Source: Pseudomonas sp. GV085 (GTDB taxonomy: Bacteria > Pseudomonadota > Gammaproteobacteria > Pseudomonadales > Pseudomonadaceae). From it: DNA of 64,000 nucleotides. A program made the translations under genes and the position numbers. Below, in pieces: positions 44,747 through 53,674 of this stretch (its first letter is position 1; every line of letters begins with the position of its first letter). The notes beneath the pieces were generated by a model. It saw nothing but the letters and a program-made list of their open reading frames with translations, had not been told where the DNA came from and made no database searches. The DNA lies in assembly GCF_003050925.1 (NCBI RefSeq), contig NZ_QAOV01000014.1, forward strand, positions 1 to 64,000. Reading direction: 5' to 3'.

Positions 44747-45519
44747 ACGCGACTGAGAAAGGCGCGGGTACGGGCGTGCTTCGGCTGGCTGAAGATCTGT
44801 TCGGGTGGACCCTGCTCGATCAGCTCGCCTTGATCGAGGACCACCACCCGATCGGCCACTTCGCGGGCAAAGCCCATTTCGTGGGTGACCACGACCATGG
44901 TCATTCCCTCCTCGGCCAACTCCTTCATGACTTGCAGCACTTCACCCACCGTCTCCGGGTCAAGGGCGCTGGTGGGCTCGTCGAACAACATCGCCTGGGG
45001 TTTCATGGCCAACGCCCGGGCGATGGCCACCCGCTGCTGCTGCCCGCCGGAAAGCATCGAAGGGTAGTGATCCGCCTTCTCGGCCAGCCCGACCCGCTTG
45101 AGTAACCCCCGCGCCTGCTCCACCGCTGCCGCGCGAGGCACGCCGAGCACATGGATGGGCGCCTCGATGATGTTTTCCAGGGCGGTCATGTGCGGGAACA
45201 GATTGAAGCGCTGAAACACCATGCCGATGTCCCGGCGCTGACTTGCAATGTTGCGCTCCGAGTCCCGGACCAGGCTGCCATCGGCGCGGGTGCGGTAACC
45301 CATGGGCTGGCCGCTGACACGGATTTGCCCGGACTGAATGTCCTCAAGCAGATTGATGCAGCGAATAAAGGTGGTTTTGCCTGAACCGGATGCGCCGATC
45401 AACACCACCACTTCACCCCGTTTCACTTGCAGCGAAATGCCCTTGAGAATTTCCAGGTCACCAAACGACTTGTGAATATCCAGCGCTTCGATGACCAGCT
45501 CTTCACTCATGTGCGCCAT
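44740..45519 (-). CDS. Polar amino-acid ABC importer, ATPase
   Basis: 259 residues. Walker A GASGSGKTT, signature LSGGQQQRV, Walker B MLFDEPTSALDP and switch His in VTHEMGFA all canonical; GlnQ/HisP type. Its stop codon lies within a REP palindrome. It begins two bases after the permease stop, with AGAGGG upstream. Confidence 0.92.
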   Translation of the reverse strand: MAHMSEELVIEALDIHKSFGDLEILKGISLQVKRGEVVVLIGASGSGKTTFIRCINLLEDIQSGQIRVSGQPMGYRTRADGSLVRDSERNIASQRRDIGMVFQRFNLFPHMTALENIIEAPIHVLGVPRAAAVEQARGLLKRVGLAEKADHYPSMLSGGQQQRVAIARALAMKPQAMLFDEPTSALDPETVGEVLQVMKELAEEGMTMVVVTHEMGFAREVADRVVVLDQGELIEQGPPEQIFSQPKHARTRAFLSRVL

Positions 45520-45520
45520 C

Positions 45521-46288
45521 TCAACGCCCTCTCAACAGTTTCATGGTGTTGCGACCGAACATTCGGCTGGCGGCCTGAGCCGGGCGATCGGATTGGCCGA
45601 AACGCGCCTCGAGCCAGCGCTGGAAAAAGCCCCAGAGCGTGGTCAAGGCCAGGAAGTAAATGGCAACCACCAGATACAACTCGAACACCCGGAAGGTCGC
45701 CGAGGTCACCATTTGCGTGCTGAGCAACAACTCCTGCACCCCGATCACGCTGACCAGCGTGGTGTTTTTCAGCATCACGTTGAACTCGTTGCCCAGCGGC
45801 GGCACGATCACCCGAAACGCCTGGGGCAACACGATACGGCGCATCAACTTGGGAAACGTCATGCCCAGGGACCGCCCGGCTTCGTACTGGCCCTTGTCCA
45901 CCGCACCGATGCCGGCCCGAATGATCTCGGCCATGTACGCGCCTTCGTTGAGGCCCAGGGCGATGATCGCGGCCTGAATGTTGCCCGGCACGATGAACCA
46001 GCCGAGGTCCAGATCTTCGAAGCGGAAAATTCCACCGGCCGCCAACGCCGTGTACAAAAACACGATCTGCACCAGCAGCGGCGTGCCGCGCATCAGCCAG
46101 ACATAAAAGCGCACCGGGTATCGCAACAGCGGGTTACTCGACAGTTTCATCAACGCCGCGATCAACCCCAGCACACAGCCGAGCAACATCGCCGACACAC
46201 TGATCAGGCACGTCAGCCACAACCCCGTCAGGTAGACATCACTGGGCTGTAACAGGTATTGCCAGAACACATCCCAATTGAAGTTCAT
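45521..46288 (-). CDS. Polar amino-acid ABC importer, permease
   Basis: 255 residues, HisMQ-type permease with five to six helices and the EAA-like loop EAGRSLGMTFPKLMRRIVLPQ (read as EAGRSLGMTFPKL then MRRIVLPQAF). Start at 46288 (ATG with GAGGA), 11 bp after the binding-protein stop; an earlier in-frame codon at 46330 would overlap that gene. Confidence 0.92.
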   Translation of the reverse strand: MNFNWDVFWQYLLQPSDVYLTGLWLTCLISVSAMLLGCVLGLIAALMKLSSNPLLRYPVRFYVWLMRGTPLLVQIVFLYTALAAGGIFRFEDLDLGWFIVPGNIQAAIIALGLNEGAYMAEIIRAGIGAVDKGQYEAGRSLGMTFPKLMRRIVLPQAFRVIVPPLGNEFNVMLKNTTLVSVIGVQELLLSTQMVTSATFRVFELYLVVAIYFLALTTLWGFFQRWLEARFGQSDRPAQAASRMFGRNTMKLLRGR

Positions 46289-46299
46289 CAGGTTCGTCC

Positions 46300-47106
46300 T
46301 CAGTCCAGTTTGTCGCTGCCGACATGCCATTTACTGAGGAGTGCTTCGTAACTTCCGTCGGCGCGCATGCCTTGCAAGACTTCGGTCAGCGCGACGGTCA
46401 ATTGCGGATCACTTTTGCGCACACCGAAACCGGTCAGGATGCGGTTGAAAGCAGGCACCGCCGATTGAAACAAGTCAGGGGCCAGTTGCTGGTAGTGGCC
46501 GGCAGACTCGACCGTGGTGCCGAAAGCGTCCACCTGGTTGATGCGCAAGGCCTGAAATGCATCGGCGTCGACGTTGTAGACCACCAGTTTCATCGGTGCC
46601 TTGCCGGCCGCTTCGAGTTTTTCGTTCTCTTTGCCCAGCAGCACGCGGATGGTTGAACCATTACTGACTGCGACCTTGAGCCCCGACAAATCTTCCAGCG
46701 TGTTCACCGATTTCGGATTGCCTTTGGGCACCACGATGGACTGGCTGGAATACATGAAGTTGACGATGTCGATCACCTCACGGCGTTCGGGTTTGTCGAA
46801 CAGTTGATCGACGATCATGTCGCACTGTTGCGCCAGCAGCGCCGGGATCAGCCCGGCGAATGGAGAGATCCGCCATTCGACTTTTTTGTCACCCAGGCGC
46901 TGGGCAATCGCCTCGCCCATATCCACCTGAAGTCCGACCGGTTTTTGCTTGAGGTCAAACGACACCAGCGGTGGCGAATCCATGCCGGAGCAATAGACGA
47001 TCTTCTCGCTCTTGCTTAATCGCTCGGGAAGTTCAGGCGCCGCCAGCGCCCATTGCGAGTAGAGGCTTAAGGAAAGGACAGCAGCTAACGCGCAAGGCTT
47101 GTACAT
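46300..47106 (-). CDS. Polar amino-acid ABC importer, periplasmic binding protein
   Basis: 268 residues with a signal peptide (about 1-22, ends ALAA). SBP family 3 fold (VDMGEAIAQRLGDKKVEWRI, LKVAVSNGSTIRVLL, DAFGTTVESAGHY). First gene of the SBP-permease-ATPase-GGT set. The ligand is probably an amino acid or gamma-glutamyl derivative, judging from the GGT gene that follows. Confidence 0.9.
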   Translation of the reverse strand: MYKPCALAAVLSLSLYSQWALAAPELPERLSKSEKIVYCSGMDSPPLVSFDLKQKPVGLQVDMGEAIAQRLGDKKVEWRISPFAGLIPALLAQQCDMIVDQLFDKPERREVIDIVNFMYSSQSIVVPKGNPKSVNTLEDLSGLKVAVSNGSTIRVLLGKENEKLEAAGKAPMKLVVYNVDADAFQALRINQVDAFGTTVESAGHYQQLAPDLFQSAVPAFNRILTGFGVRKSDPQLTVALTEVLQGMRADGSYEALLSKWHVGSDKLD

Positions 47107-47140
47107 GGCAATACTCCAGGTGGCTGCAACGAATGTCCGG

Positions 47141-47219
47141 GAGGAGCCGCCGCAGGCTGCGATCTTTTGATGTTGCTTCTGAAAAGATCAAAAGATCGCA
47201 GCCTGCGGCAGCTCCTACG
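47141..47219. repeat. REP doublet, outward arrangement
   Basis: Two copies of the AGATCGCAGCC family with their AGATC ends facing each other, opposite to the other doublets, between the GntR and binding-protein genes. Confidence 0.8.
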
Positions 47220-47237
47220 GGAAATGTGTTTGTTCTT

Positions 47238-47906
47238 CTATTGATGAGCCTCAAGAAACTGAATCAGGCGCGGAATCGTTCCTTCGATGTGCTCGCACAC
47301 CACCGCCGCCGCTTCATCCGGATCGCCGGAACGCAACGCGGTCACGATCGAGGCATGTTCGTCCCGGGCACTGCGGGGCTTGTCGGCGTGTTGCAGCCAC
47401 AGGCGCATGTGCGGCTCGATCACCGAATACAGCGCCGAAATTTGCCGCATCAGGCGCGGGCGTTCACTCAGGCTGCACAGGTATTCATGGAAGGCGCGAT
47501 GACGGCTGACCCACTCGGCACCGTCCTCGCGGTAGTCGTCCATCTCGTCGAGCAGACGCTCCAGATGGCTGAAATGGCGCTCGGTCATTTTGCTGACAGC
47601 CACCCGGATGGCGAGCCCCTCAAGGGCACTGCGCATCTCGAACACTTCACGCATTTCGTCGATGTTCAGGCCCCGTACGATGGCGCCGCGATTGGGCCGC
47701 AACGTCACCAGGCCGTCGGCATCCAGACGGCGGAACGCTTCGCGCACCGGCATGCGGCTCATGCCGATTTCACCGGCGATGTCCTCGGCGATCAGCCGTT
47801 CACCGGTGCGGTAACGTCCTTTGCAAATGGCCTCCAGAAGAAAGTTGTAAGCCTCCTCCTCAGCAGTAACAGGTTGGCGCTCGGTATAGGCAGGGGCGAA
47901 TTTCAT
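47238..47906 (-). CDS. GntR-family (FadR/FCD) regulator
   Basis: 222 residues. N-terminal winged HTH (GERLIAEDIAGEIGMSRMPV, then REAFRRLDADGLVTL) and a C-terminal all-helical FCD ligand domain with the metal-type His residues (SRHRAFHEYLCSL, HASIVTALRSGD). Start ATG 47906 with AAAGGTG upstream. It lies upstream of and in line with the ABC-GGT genes, so it is their probable regulator. The ligand is unknown. Confidence 0.88.
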   Translation of the reverse strand: MKFAPAYTERQPVTAEEEAYNFLLEAICKGRYRTGERLIAEDIAGEIGMSRMPVREAFRRLDADGLVTLRPNRGAIVRGLNIDEMREVFEMRSALEGLAIRVAVSKMTERHFSHLERLLDEMDDYREDGAEWVSRHRAFHEYLCSLSERPRLMRQISALYSVIEPHMRLWLQHADKPRSARDEHASIVTALRSGDPDEAAAVVCEHIEGTIPRLIQFLEAHQ

Positions 47907-48272
47907 CAGTGCACCTTTTGTATTTTTGTATCCAATTATCCATAAATCCAAAACAGCACATTGCGTGCCAGATTCAGCGCATCTATTGCAGGTATTTGAT
48001 TGCATTGATGTATCAGCCATTACGACGACTGGTTACACCCGAAAGTATTGATCCGGAACGAGTTGAAATGCCCCATCCTGTCACCTGAAGGCCTCAAAAC
48101 GGTGCTGGTGGTAACACGGATGATCGCTACGCTTGGTTGGAGGACTTCGTGGCAAACCTTGAGTCGCAAAGTGAACAGGCGTCTTGGTGGTAAGACGGTT
48201 TTTCTGCGCTCCTAAGGCCCTGCACTTGCGTGTAAAGTGGCCGCCATAAAAATCTTGATCAGGAACCCGACC
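47907..48272. other. 366-bp intergenic region between GntR and carboxypeptidase genes
   Basis: Holds the divergent promoters. Near the GntR start, two TTGTAT/TACAA-rich copies (TTTTGTATTTTTGTATCC, 47927-47944) could be its operator. At 48097-48200 a short frame without start codon ends in ...NTDDRYAWLEDFVANLESQS and a TAA at 48198, which looks like the tail of a lost gene. Nothing else is identifiable. Confidence 0.4.
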
Positions 48273-49418
48273 GTGGCTAAATCCTCCCTCGACATCAGTG
48301 CCAATTTCGACAGCGGCAACATCCAGGTAATCGATGTCAGCGACCCGCTCAAGCCCCTGCTGGCGATCCGCCCCGATACCAAAAGCAACCATTTCCAATG
48401 GTTCCACTTCAAGGCCAGCGGCCTGCATGTTGGCCAGGAACACTGGTTTCGCCTGAACAATGCCAGCCAATCCTCCTATAACAAAGCCTGGACCGGTTAT
48501 CAGGCGGTGGCGTCCTACGATCACGTCAACTGGTTCCGCGTACCGACCATTTTCGAAGGCGACTGCCTGCGTTTCAGCCTCGAAGCCGAGCAGACCCACG
48601 CCTGGTTCGCTTACTTCGAACCCTACAGCCGCGGCCGCCACGACTGGCTGATCGAGCAGGCGCTGACCAAGGCCGGCACCGAACTGTTGGCCACCGGCAA
48701 AAGTGTCGAAGGTCGCGACATCCAGTTGTTGCGCAAAGGCACCGGGGCCGAGGGCCGACGCAAGGTATGGATGATTGCCCAGCAACATCCGGGCGAACAC
48801 ATGGCCGAGTGGTTCATGGAAGGCGTGATCGAACGCCTGGAAAAACACGACGACCCTGTGCTGAATAAACTATTGGCCAGCGCCGACCTGTATCTGGTAC
48901 CGAACATGAACCCGGATGGTGCTTTCCACGGCAACCTGCGTACCAACGCCATGGGCCAGGACCTCAACCGCGCCTGGCAGAGCGCCAGTCAGGAAATCAG
49001 CCCGGAAGTCCTGTTCGTTCAGCAACAAATGGAAAAGTACGGCGTCGACATGTTCCTCGACGCCCATGGTGACGAAGAAATCCCTCACGTATTCACCGCC
49101 GGTTGCGAAGGCAACCCCGGTTACACGCCGCGGATCGAAAAGCTCGAGGAGCACTTCCGCAGCCATCTGAAGCACACCACCAAAGACTTCCAGACCAAGT
49201 ACGGCTACACCCGCGACGAACCGGGCCGGGCCAACATGACGCTGGCCTGCAACAGCGTCGGGCAGAAGTACGACTGCCTGTCGTTGACCCTGGAAATGCC
49301 GTTCAAGGATCACGACGATCATCCGAACCCGTTGACGGGCTGGTCGGGCAAGCGGTCGAAGCAGTTGGGGAAGGATGTGTTGACCACCGTGGCCGAGATG
49401 GTCGATAGCCTGCGTTGA
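48273..49418 (+). CDS. M14-family zinc carboxypeptidase
   Basis: 381 residues, no signal peptide, cytosolic carboxypeptidase-like (AGBL/CCP-type N-domain followed by M14). Zinc ligands His172 and Glu175 (QQHPGEHMAEW) and His265 (DAHGDEE); catalytic Glu341 (SLTLEMPF). I use the GTG at 48273, which has AGGAA upstream; a codon at 48237 would give a poor extension. Members of this subfamily in Proteobacteria probably trim acidic side chains or tails; the substrate here is unknown. Confidence 0.85.
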   Translation: MAKSSLDISANFDSGNIQVIDVSDPLKPLLAIRPDTKSNHFQWFHFKASGLHVGQEHWFRLNNASQSSYNKAWTGYQAVASYDHVNWFRVPTIFEGDCLRFSLEAEQTHAWFAYFEPYSRGRHDWLIEQALTKAGTELLATGKSVEGRDIQLLRKGTGAEGRRKVWMIAQQHPGEHMAEWFMEGVIERLEKHDDPVLNKLLASADLYLVPNMNPDGAFHGNLRTNAMGQDLNRAWQSASQEISPEVLFVQQQMEKYGVDMFLDAHGDEEIPHVFTAGCEGNPGYTPRIEKLEEHFRSHLKHTTKDFQTKYGYTRDEPGRANMTLACNSVGQKYDCLSLTLEMPFKDHDDHPNPLTGWSGKRSKQLGKDVLTTVAEMVDSLR

Positions 49419-49432
49419 TTGCCCTTTAAGAT

Positions 49433-49510
49433 CAAAAGATCGCAGCCTGCGGCAGCGCCTACAGGGAAATGTATTCCAATGTAGGCGCTGCCGCAGGCTG
49501 CGATCTTTTT
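49433..49510. repeat. REP doublet (AGATCGCAGCC family)
   Basis: Inverted pair with GGCAGCGCC variant arms in the convergent gap between the carboxypeptidase and cytochrome genes. Confidence 0.85.
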
Positions 49511-49521
49511 TCGCCCGGCTA

Positions 49522-50067
49522 TTATCCGCGATCCTTGCCCCGCAACATGCTGTCCAGCACCTCATCGCGACGCACCCAACCGTGAAACAACGCTGCCGCC
49601 AAATGCAGCAACACCGTCAGAAACAACAGATACGCCAGATACCCGTGCGCCTTGCGCAAAAACGCAAACACCTGCGCGTTCGCCGGCACAATCGACGGTA
49701 GTAGCAATGAACTGCTGAGCATGACCGGCTCGCCCGACGCCGAAATCATCGCCCAGCCCAGCAGCGGCAGAACCAGCATCAATGCATACAACAAGACATG
49801 CGAGGCCTTGGCCGCGAGTACTTGCACACCCGGCATGTCCGCAGGCAGCGGCGGCTGCGTGGTGGAAAAGCGCACCACCAGCCGCACGATCACCAACAGC
49901 AAAATCGCGATGCCCAAGGGTTTGTGCAGATGAATCAGCCATTCATGACGCTCGGACACCGAGGCGACCATGCCGGCACCGATAAACAGCATCGCGATGA
50001 TCATCAGCGCCATCAGCCAGTGCAGCAGGCGCGCCAGCGGGGCGAAGTGGTTCGGTTGGTTGCTCAT
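49522..50067 (-). CDS. Cytochrome b561
   Basis: 181 residues, four membrane helices, di-haem cytochrome b561. Haem-ligand histidines are visible: LLHWLMALMI (helix 1), HLHKPLGIAI (helix 2), HVLLYALMLVLPLLGW (helix 3) and HGYLAYLLFLTVLLH (helix 4). Overlaps the catalase-like gene by 4 bp and most likely passes electrons from the quinone pool to that periplasmic haem protein. Confidence 0.9.
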   Translation of the reverse strand: MSNQPNHFAPLARLLHWLMALMIIAMLFIGAGMVASVSERHEWLIHLHKPLGIAILLLVIVRLVVRFSTTQPPLPADMPGVQVLAAKASHVLLYALMLVLPLLGWAMISASGEPVMLSSSLLLPSIVPANAQVFAFLRKAHGYLAYLLFLTVLLHLAAALFHGWVRRDEVLDSMLRGKDRG

Positions 50068-51149
50068 TGCTGGGCCTCCTGTTTGGCGGCGGGCAACTGG
50101 CTGACTTCGCTGGTGCGACGCAGGTAGGAATTGGCGTAACCGGCTGAACGGGTGGCGAGCAACGGGTCGTCGGAACCTTCGATCCCGGCAGGCAACACCA
50201 GCGGATCGTAGTTGATGTCACGGCATTCACCGTTGAGTTGCGGTTGAGTCTTTTCAAGCACCAGGGTGCCAGCGTTCAACACCTTGCGCCCTTCGGGCCA
50301 GGCCTTGCTGGCGTCGTTGACCGGATCGCCGGGGTTGGCCAGGGTGATGTTCAACTGCCAGCGCAACGGGCCGGCGGCAATTCGCTGAACCAGGTCTTTC
50401 TCCAGGAAATCATTGCCCTCCGGTGCTGTGCCCCCCGGTGCGTCCTGGGCCAGTGGCACCATGTTCCAGCGCACGGCCTGGCGTTGGCCGGCCGCGTTGA
50501 CCAGGTAGAACGCATTGACGCTGTTGTAGTTTTCGGTCACGTAACTGGCCGACGGCTTGGCAGTCTTGATCCAGGCCAGGAACGGTGCGGCTTGCGGGTG
50601 CGAAGCAAAAAACGCCGATACCGCCTTGGGGTCCGGTTTGCCGGTGGCCGGGTCTGGCGTCTGGGCTTTTTGCAGTTGATAGAACGCCTCTGGCGTGTCC
50701 ACCGGGAACACCGGCATGCTGTTCATCCCGGTGCGCCACTGCTGGCCGTTAGCCTGAGTGAAGCGCAAGGCCATGCTGCGGATCGGCACGGCACTGTCCG
50801 GCGCGTTTGGGTTACCGGACCCCAAGGCGAAACGCCCCACCACCGGTGTCCGTGCTTCGTTGAACACTTGAGCGGTGGAATAGCTGCGCGCCTCAAGGCT
50901 GCTCTCGAAATGCCCGATCACGCACACGCCTTTGGAATGGTTGCGACGCAAACCCGGATGCACGCCGTTGTTGGCTTCCAGCACGTTGATCAGTTTTTTC
51001 GGGGTCAGGCGCTGTGGGTCCAGGGTGCCGTTGACGTAGGCAAATGCCGCAGCCACTGCGGCAACGACCACGGCAATGCCCGCCAGACGCAATGTCAGGC
51101 TCGCCGCACTCAAGGGTGGCCGGGGTGGCGGTGATGATCGATCTACCAT
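50064..51149 (-). CDS. Catalase-family haem peroxidase (SrpA-like), membrane-anchored
   Basis: 361 residues. One N-terminal membrane anchor (about 18-40), then a minimal catalase fold of about 310 residues, much shorter than classical catalases (480 or more). The distal His region (NNGVHPGLRRNHSKGVCVIG) and the proximal RSAGYANSYLRR motif with its haem-ligating Tyr are present. Start ATG 51149 with GGAGTC. Preceded by an ECF-type promoter matching the one before the sigma gene. A role in peroxide or organic radical defence in the periplasm is inferred. Confidence 0.88.
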   Translation of the reverse strand: MVDRSSPPPRPPLSAASLTLRLAGIAVVVAAVAAAFAYVNGTLDPQRLTPKKLINVLEANNGVHPGLRRNHSKGVCVIGHFESSLEARSYSTAQVFNEARTPVVGRFALGSGNPNAPDSAVPIRSMALRFTQANGQQWRTGMNSMPVFPVDTPEAFYQLQKAQTPDPATGKPDPKAVSAFFASHPQAAPFLAWIKTAKPSASYVTENYNSVNAFYLVNAAGQRQAVRWNMVPLAQDAPGGTAPEGNDFLEKDLVQRIAAGPLRWQLNITLANPGDPVNDASKAWPEGRKVLNAGTLVLEKTQPQLNGECRDINYDPLVLPAGIEGSDDPLLATRSAGYANSYLRRTSEVSQLPAAKQEAQQ

Positions 51150-51193
51150 GAAAGACTCCAGGGCCATCGGCCACAAGTGAGAAGAATCAAGCA

Positions 51194-51218
51194 GACGAAC
51201 CGCACGCAGGTTTATTCC
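51194..51218 (-). promoter_or_regulatory. ECF promoter of the catalase-cytochrome b561 operon
   Basis: Minus strand GGAATAA (51218-51212), 14-bp spacer, CGTC (51197-51194). Identical elements and spacing to the facing promoter at 51247-51271. Start expected near 51187, leader about 38 nt. Confidence 0.8.
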
Positions 51219-51246
51219 CACATGCGGTGTTTATTTTTTCTGACGT

Positions 51247-51271
51247 GGAATAACCTCCAGGTTCGGACGTC
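51247..51271 (+). promoter_or_regulatory. ECF promoter of the sigma/anti-sigma operon
   Basis: GGAATAA (51247-51253), 14-bp spacer, CGTC (51268-51271). Start near 51278, about 30 bases before the sigma gene. Implies autoregulation. Confidence 0.8.
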
Positions 51272-51307
51272 TTCCTAGTCCCAAGCGTAGCGACTAGTCA
51301 GAACTTC

Positions 51308-51814
51308 ATGAACGATATCGACGAACAACTGAGGGAAATCATTCCCCGATTGCGACGGTTTGCCCTGTCGTTGACGCGCAACGCCAGCAGCGCTGACGAC
51401 CTGGTGCAGGCAAGCCTGGAGCGGGCATTGTCGAGTTGGAACGGCAAACGCGTCGAGGGCGACTTGCGCGCCTGGCTGTTCTCGATTGTCTATCGGCAGT
51501 TTCTCGATGCGCACCGCCGCTCCCGGCGCTATGCGCGCATGCTCGAATTCTTCACCGGGCGTGACGATGCCCAGCCCTCGGTGGAGCGCACCGTTATCGC
51601 TCAATCGACCCTCAGCGCTTTCGACCGACTGCCTACCGAGCAACGCGCGCTGCTGCTCTGGGTGTCGGTGGAGGGCCTGAGCTACAAAGAGGTCGCCGGG
51701 ATTCTCGACGTACCCACCGGCACCGTGATGTCCCGCCTGTCCCGGGCTCGCCAGGCCCTGCGCCAACTCAGCGATGGCGAAATCAACCGCCCTTCCCTGC
51801 GGAGACTCAAATGA
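51308..51814 (+). CDS. ECF-family RNA polymerase sigma factor
   Basis: 168 residues. Region 2 (about 15-80, SADDLVQASLERALSSWNG, then RAWLFSIVYRQFLDAHRR) and region 4 (about 108-155, LPTEQRALLLWVSVEGLSYKEVAGIL...) with no other domain. Coupled to the anti-sigma gene by a 4-bp overlap and divergent from the catalase/cytochrome genes, with the same promoter motif on both sides. Confidence 0.93.
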   Translation: MNDIDEQLREIIPRLRRFALSLTRNASSADDLVQASLERALSSWNGKRVEGDLRAWLFSIVYRQFLDAHRRSRRYARMLEFFTGRDDAQPSVERTVIAQSTLSAFDRLPTEQRALLLWVSVEGLSYKEVAGILDVPTGTVMSRLSRARQALRQLSDGEINRPSLRRLK

Positions 51815-52563
51815 TCAGCATGCCCCCCAGCGAGCACGACCTGCACGCCTACGTCGACCACCAACTGAGCGACGCCGACCGACGCCGGGTAGAGACTTTT
51901 CTGGCGAGCAATCCGCAAATCTCCGCGCAAGTGCGCGCCTGGCAACTGGACGCCCAGCAACTGCGCGCGGCCCTCGGTGGCGCCTTGCAGCAACCGGTCA
52001 ACCCGAACCTCGATCCAGCCGTGATTCGCCAACACCTGAAACGCCAGTCCCGTCGGCATCTGGCCAGCGCGGCGGTGCTGTTGATCGCGGTCAGTGTCGG
52101 CGGATTCAGCGGTTGGCAAGCACGGGAAATGACCCTGGTCAGCGCCCCGGCACCGATGGCCGACGCACTGCAGGCCTATCGCCTGATTGCCCAGCAAGGC
52201 CTCCTGCCGGCCGATTACAAGGTCGGCGCGGACGGCGATATGCAAGGCTGGCTCGACCGTTATTTCACTCAGGCCAATCGCCTGCCCGACCTTTCGGATG
52301 CCGGCTTCAAACCGGTCAGCGGGCGCCTGCTGAGCACCGAGCAAGGCCCGGCGGCGATGGTGGTCTACGAGAACCAGGGCGGGCAGAAAGTCAGTTTCTA
52401 CGTACGCCCGCCAGGGCCGAAAAACTTCCTGCTGCCCAGGGGCAGCCGCAGTGATGGTGAGTTGCAGGCCGAGTACTGGTCCGGTGGCGGCTACAACTAT
52501 GCGATGGTCAGCCCGGCGGACACGGCGGCGGCGCGGATGCTCAAACAGACCACCCAGTTCTGA
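51811..52563 (+). CDS. Transmembrane anti-sigma factor
   Basis: 250 residues. Cytoplasmic N-terminal sigma-binding part (about 1-80; a ZAS-like start EHDLHAYVDHQLSDADRRRV without the CxxC zinc pair), one membrane helix (about 87-105) and a periplasmic C-terminal domain. Lack of the Cys pair suggests release by a periplasmic or membrane signal rather than by thiol oxidation. Confidence 0.88.
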   Translation: MISMPPSEHDLHAYVDHQLSDADRRRVETFLASNPQISAQVRAWQLDAQQLRAALGGALQQPVNPNLDPAVIRQHLKRQSRRHLASAAVLLIAVSVGGFSGWQAREMTLVSAPAPMADALQAYRLIAQQGLLPADYKVGADGDMQGWLDRYFTQANRLPDLSDAGFKPVSGRLLSTEQGPAAMVVYENQGGQKVSFYVRPPGPKNFLLPRGSRSDGELQAEYWSGGGYNYAMVSPADTAAARMLKQTTQF

Positions 52564-52569
52564 CAGATC

Positions 52570-52594
52570 AAAAGATCGCAGGCTGCGATCTTTT
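52570..52594. repeat. Minimal collapsed REP hairpin
   Basis: AAAAGATCGCAG-G-CTGCGATCTTTT, the REP core with its middle deleted. It works as a T-rich terminator between convergent genes. Confidence 0.85.
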
Positions 52595-53430
52595 CATCCT
52601 TGCCCGAACACCTGCGAAGGCCGGCGCAGCAGCGGGTCGAACGGATTGATCCGCGGCCCGATCAGCGCCGCTTCGCGCTTGAGCATGTCCACCACCGTCG
52701 GTAGTCGATCCGGGCCCAATCGGTCACTCACGGTCGCCACACTCAACGCCGCCACCGCACGACCTTCACGATCGAGAATCGGCACGGCCACCCCGGCCAT
52801 GCCCTGCAGCACGCCGGTATTGCGCCCGGCGTAACCCAGGGCGCGCACGTTGTCGACTTCCGAGCGCAGGAACACCTCGTCATACAGGTGGAAGTCTTTC
52901 AGGCGCGGCAAGTTGTAATGGATGACGGTGTCGCGCTCCTCCTCCGGCAGAAACGCCAGAATCGCCAGGCTGCCCTGACCCACGCCAAGCGCCACACGCC
53001 CGCCGATATCCCCGGTAAAGGTGCGGATCGGGAACGGCCCTTCGCTGCGGTCCAGACAGATCGCATCAAAGCCGCAGCGCGCCAGCAAAAACAGCGAATC
53101 ACCCAGCGACGCCGAGAGTCTCAGTAGCGCCGGCCGTGCCAGTTCGCGCAAGTTTCCGGTGTTGCCCGCACGAGCCGCCAGCGCGAAAAAATCCAGGCTC
53201 AGGCGATAGCGTTTACTGCGCGCATCCTGCTCGACCATGCCCTCGTCCATCAGGCTGCGCAGTAACCGATGGGTCGTCGGTTGCGATAAACCGATGCGCT
53301 GCGCCAGTTGCGTCACCCGCTCGCCGCCCTCGACGGTATCCCCCAGTGTTCGCAGTACCGCAAACAGTCTTGAGACGGCGCCGACACCGACTTCATTTTT
53401 GTTTTCATTCCGCTCAATGGAATCTTGCAT
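52594..53430 (-). CDS. IclR-family regulator
   Basis: 278 residues. N-terminal winged HTH (about 18-80, VTQLAQRIGLSQPTTHRLLR) and C-terminal IclR effector domain (LGDSLFLLARCGFDAICLDR, GVAVPILDREGRAVAALSVA). Divergent from the seven-gene transport/dehydrogenase operon starting at 53675; it probably controls that operon. No clear operator could be picked in the 244-bp AT-richer gap. Confidence 0.9.
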   Translation of the reverse strand: MQDSIERNENKNEVGVGAVSRLFAVLRTLGDTVEGGERVTQLAQRIGLSQPTTHRLLRSLMDEGMVEQDARSKRYRLSLDFFALAARAGNTGNLRELARPALLRLSASLGDSLFLLARCGFDAICLDRSEGPFPIRTFTGDIGGRVALGVGQGSLAILAFLPEEERDTVIHYNLPRLKDFHLYDEVFLRSEVDNVRALGYAGRNTGVLQGMAGVAVPILDREGRAVAALSVATVSDRLGPDRLPTVVDMLKREAALIGPRINPFDPLLRRPSQVFGQG

Positions 53431-53674
53431 CTTGTTTTCCGATTATTAATTTACTGATCGAATAAAACTTAAAATAGTCATCGCCTCAGTGAAATAGGCC
53501 ATTGAGCCCATCCTAGTCTTCGTCCTACTCTGCGTCCAGACAGGGGCGATTCGAACAACAGCGGCAGCCGACTCAAGTCGAGCGCCACGCACCCCGGCAA
53601 CATCTTTTCGTATCTGCCCATACAAAAAAGCGCGCCTTTGGGTGACGCATAACAATCTCAGGTGGAGCGCAGTC

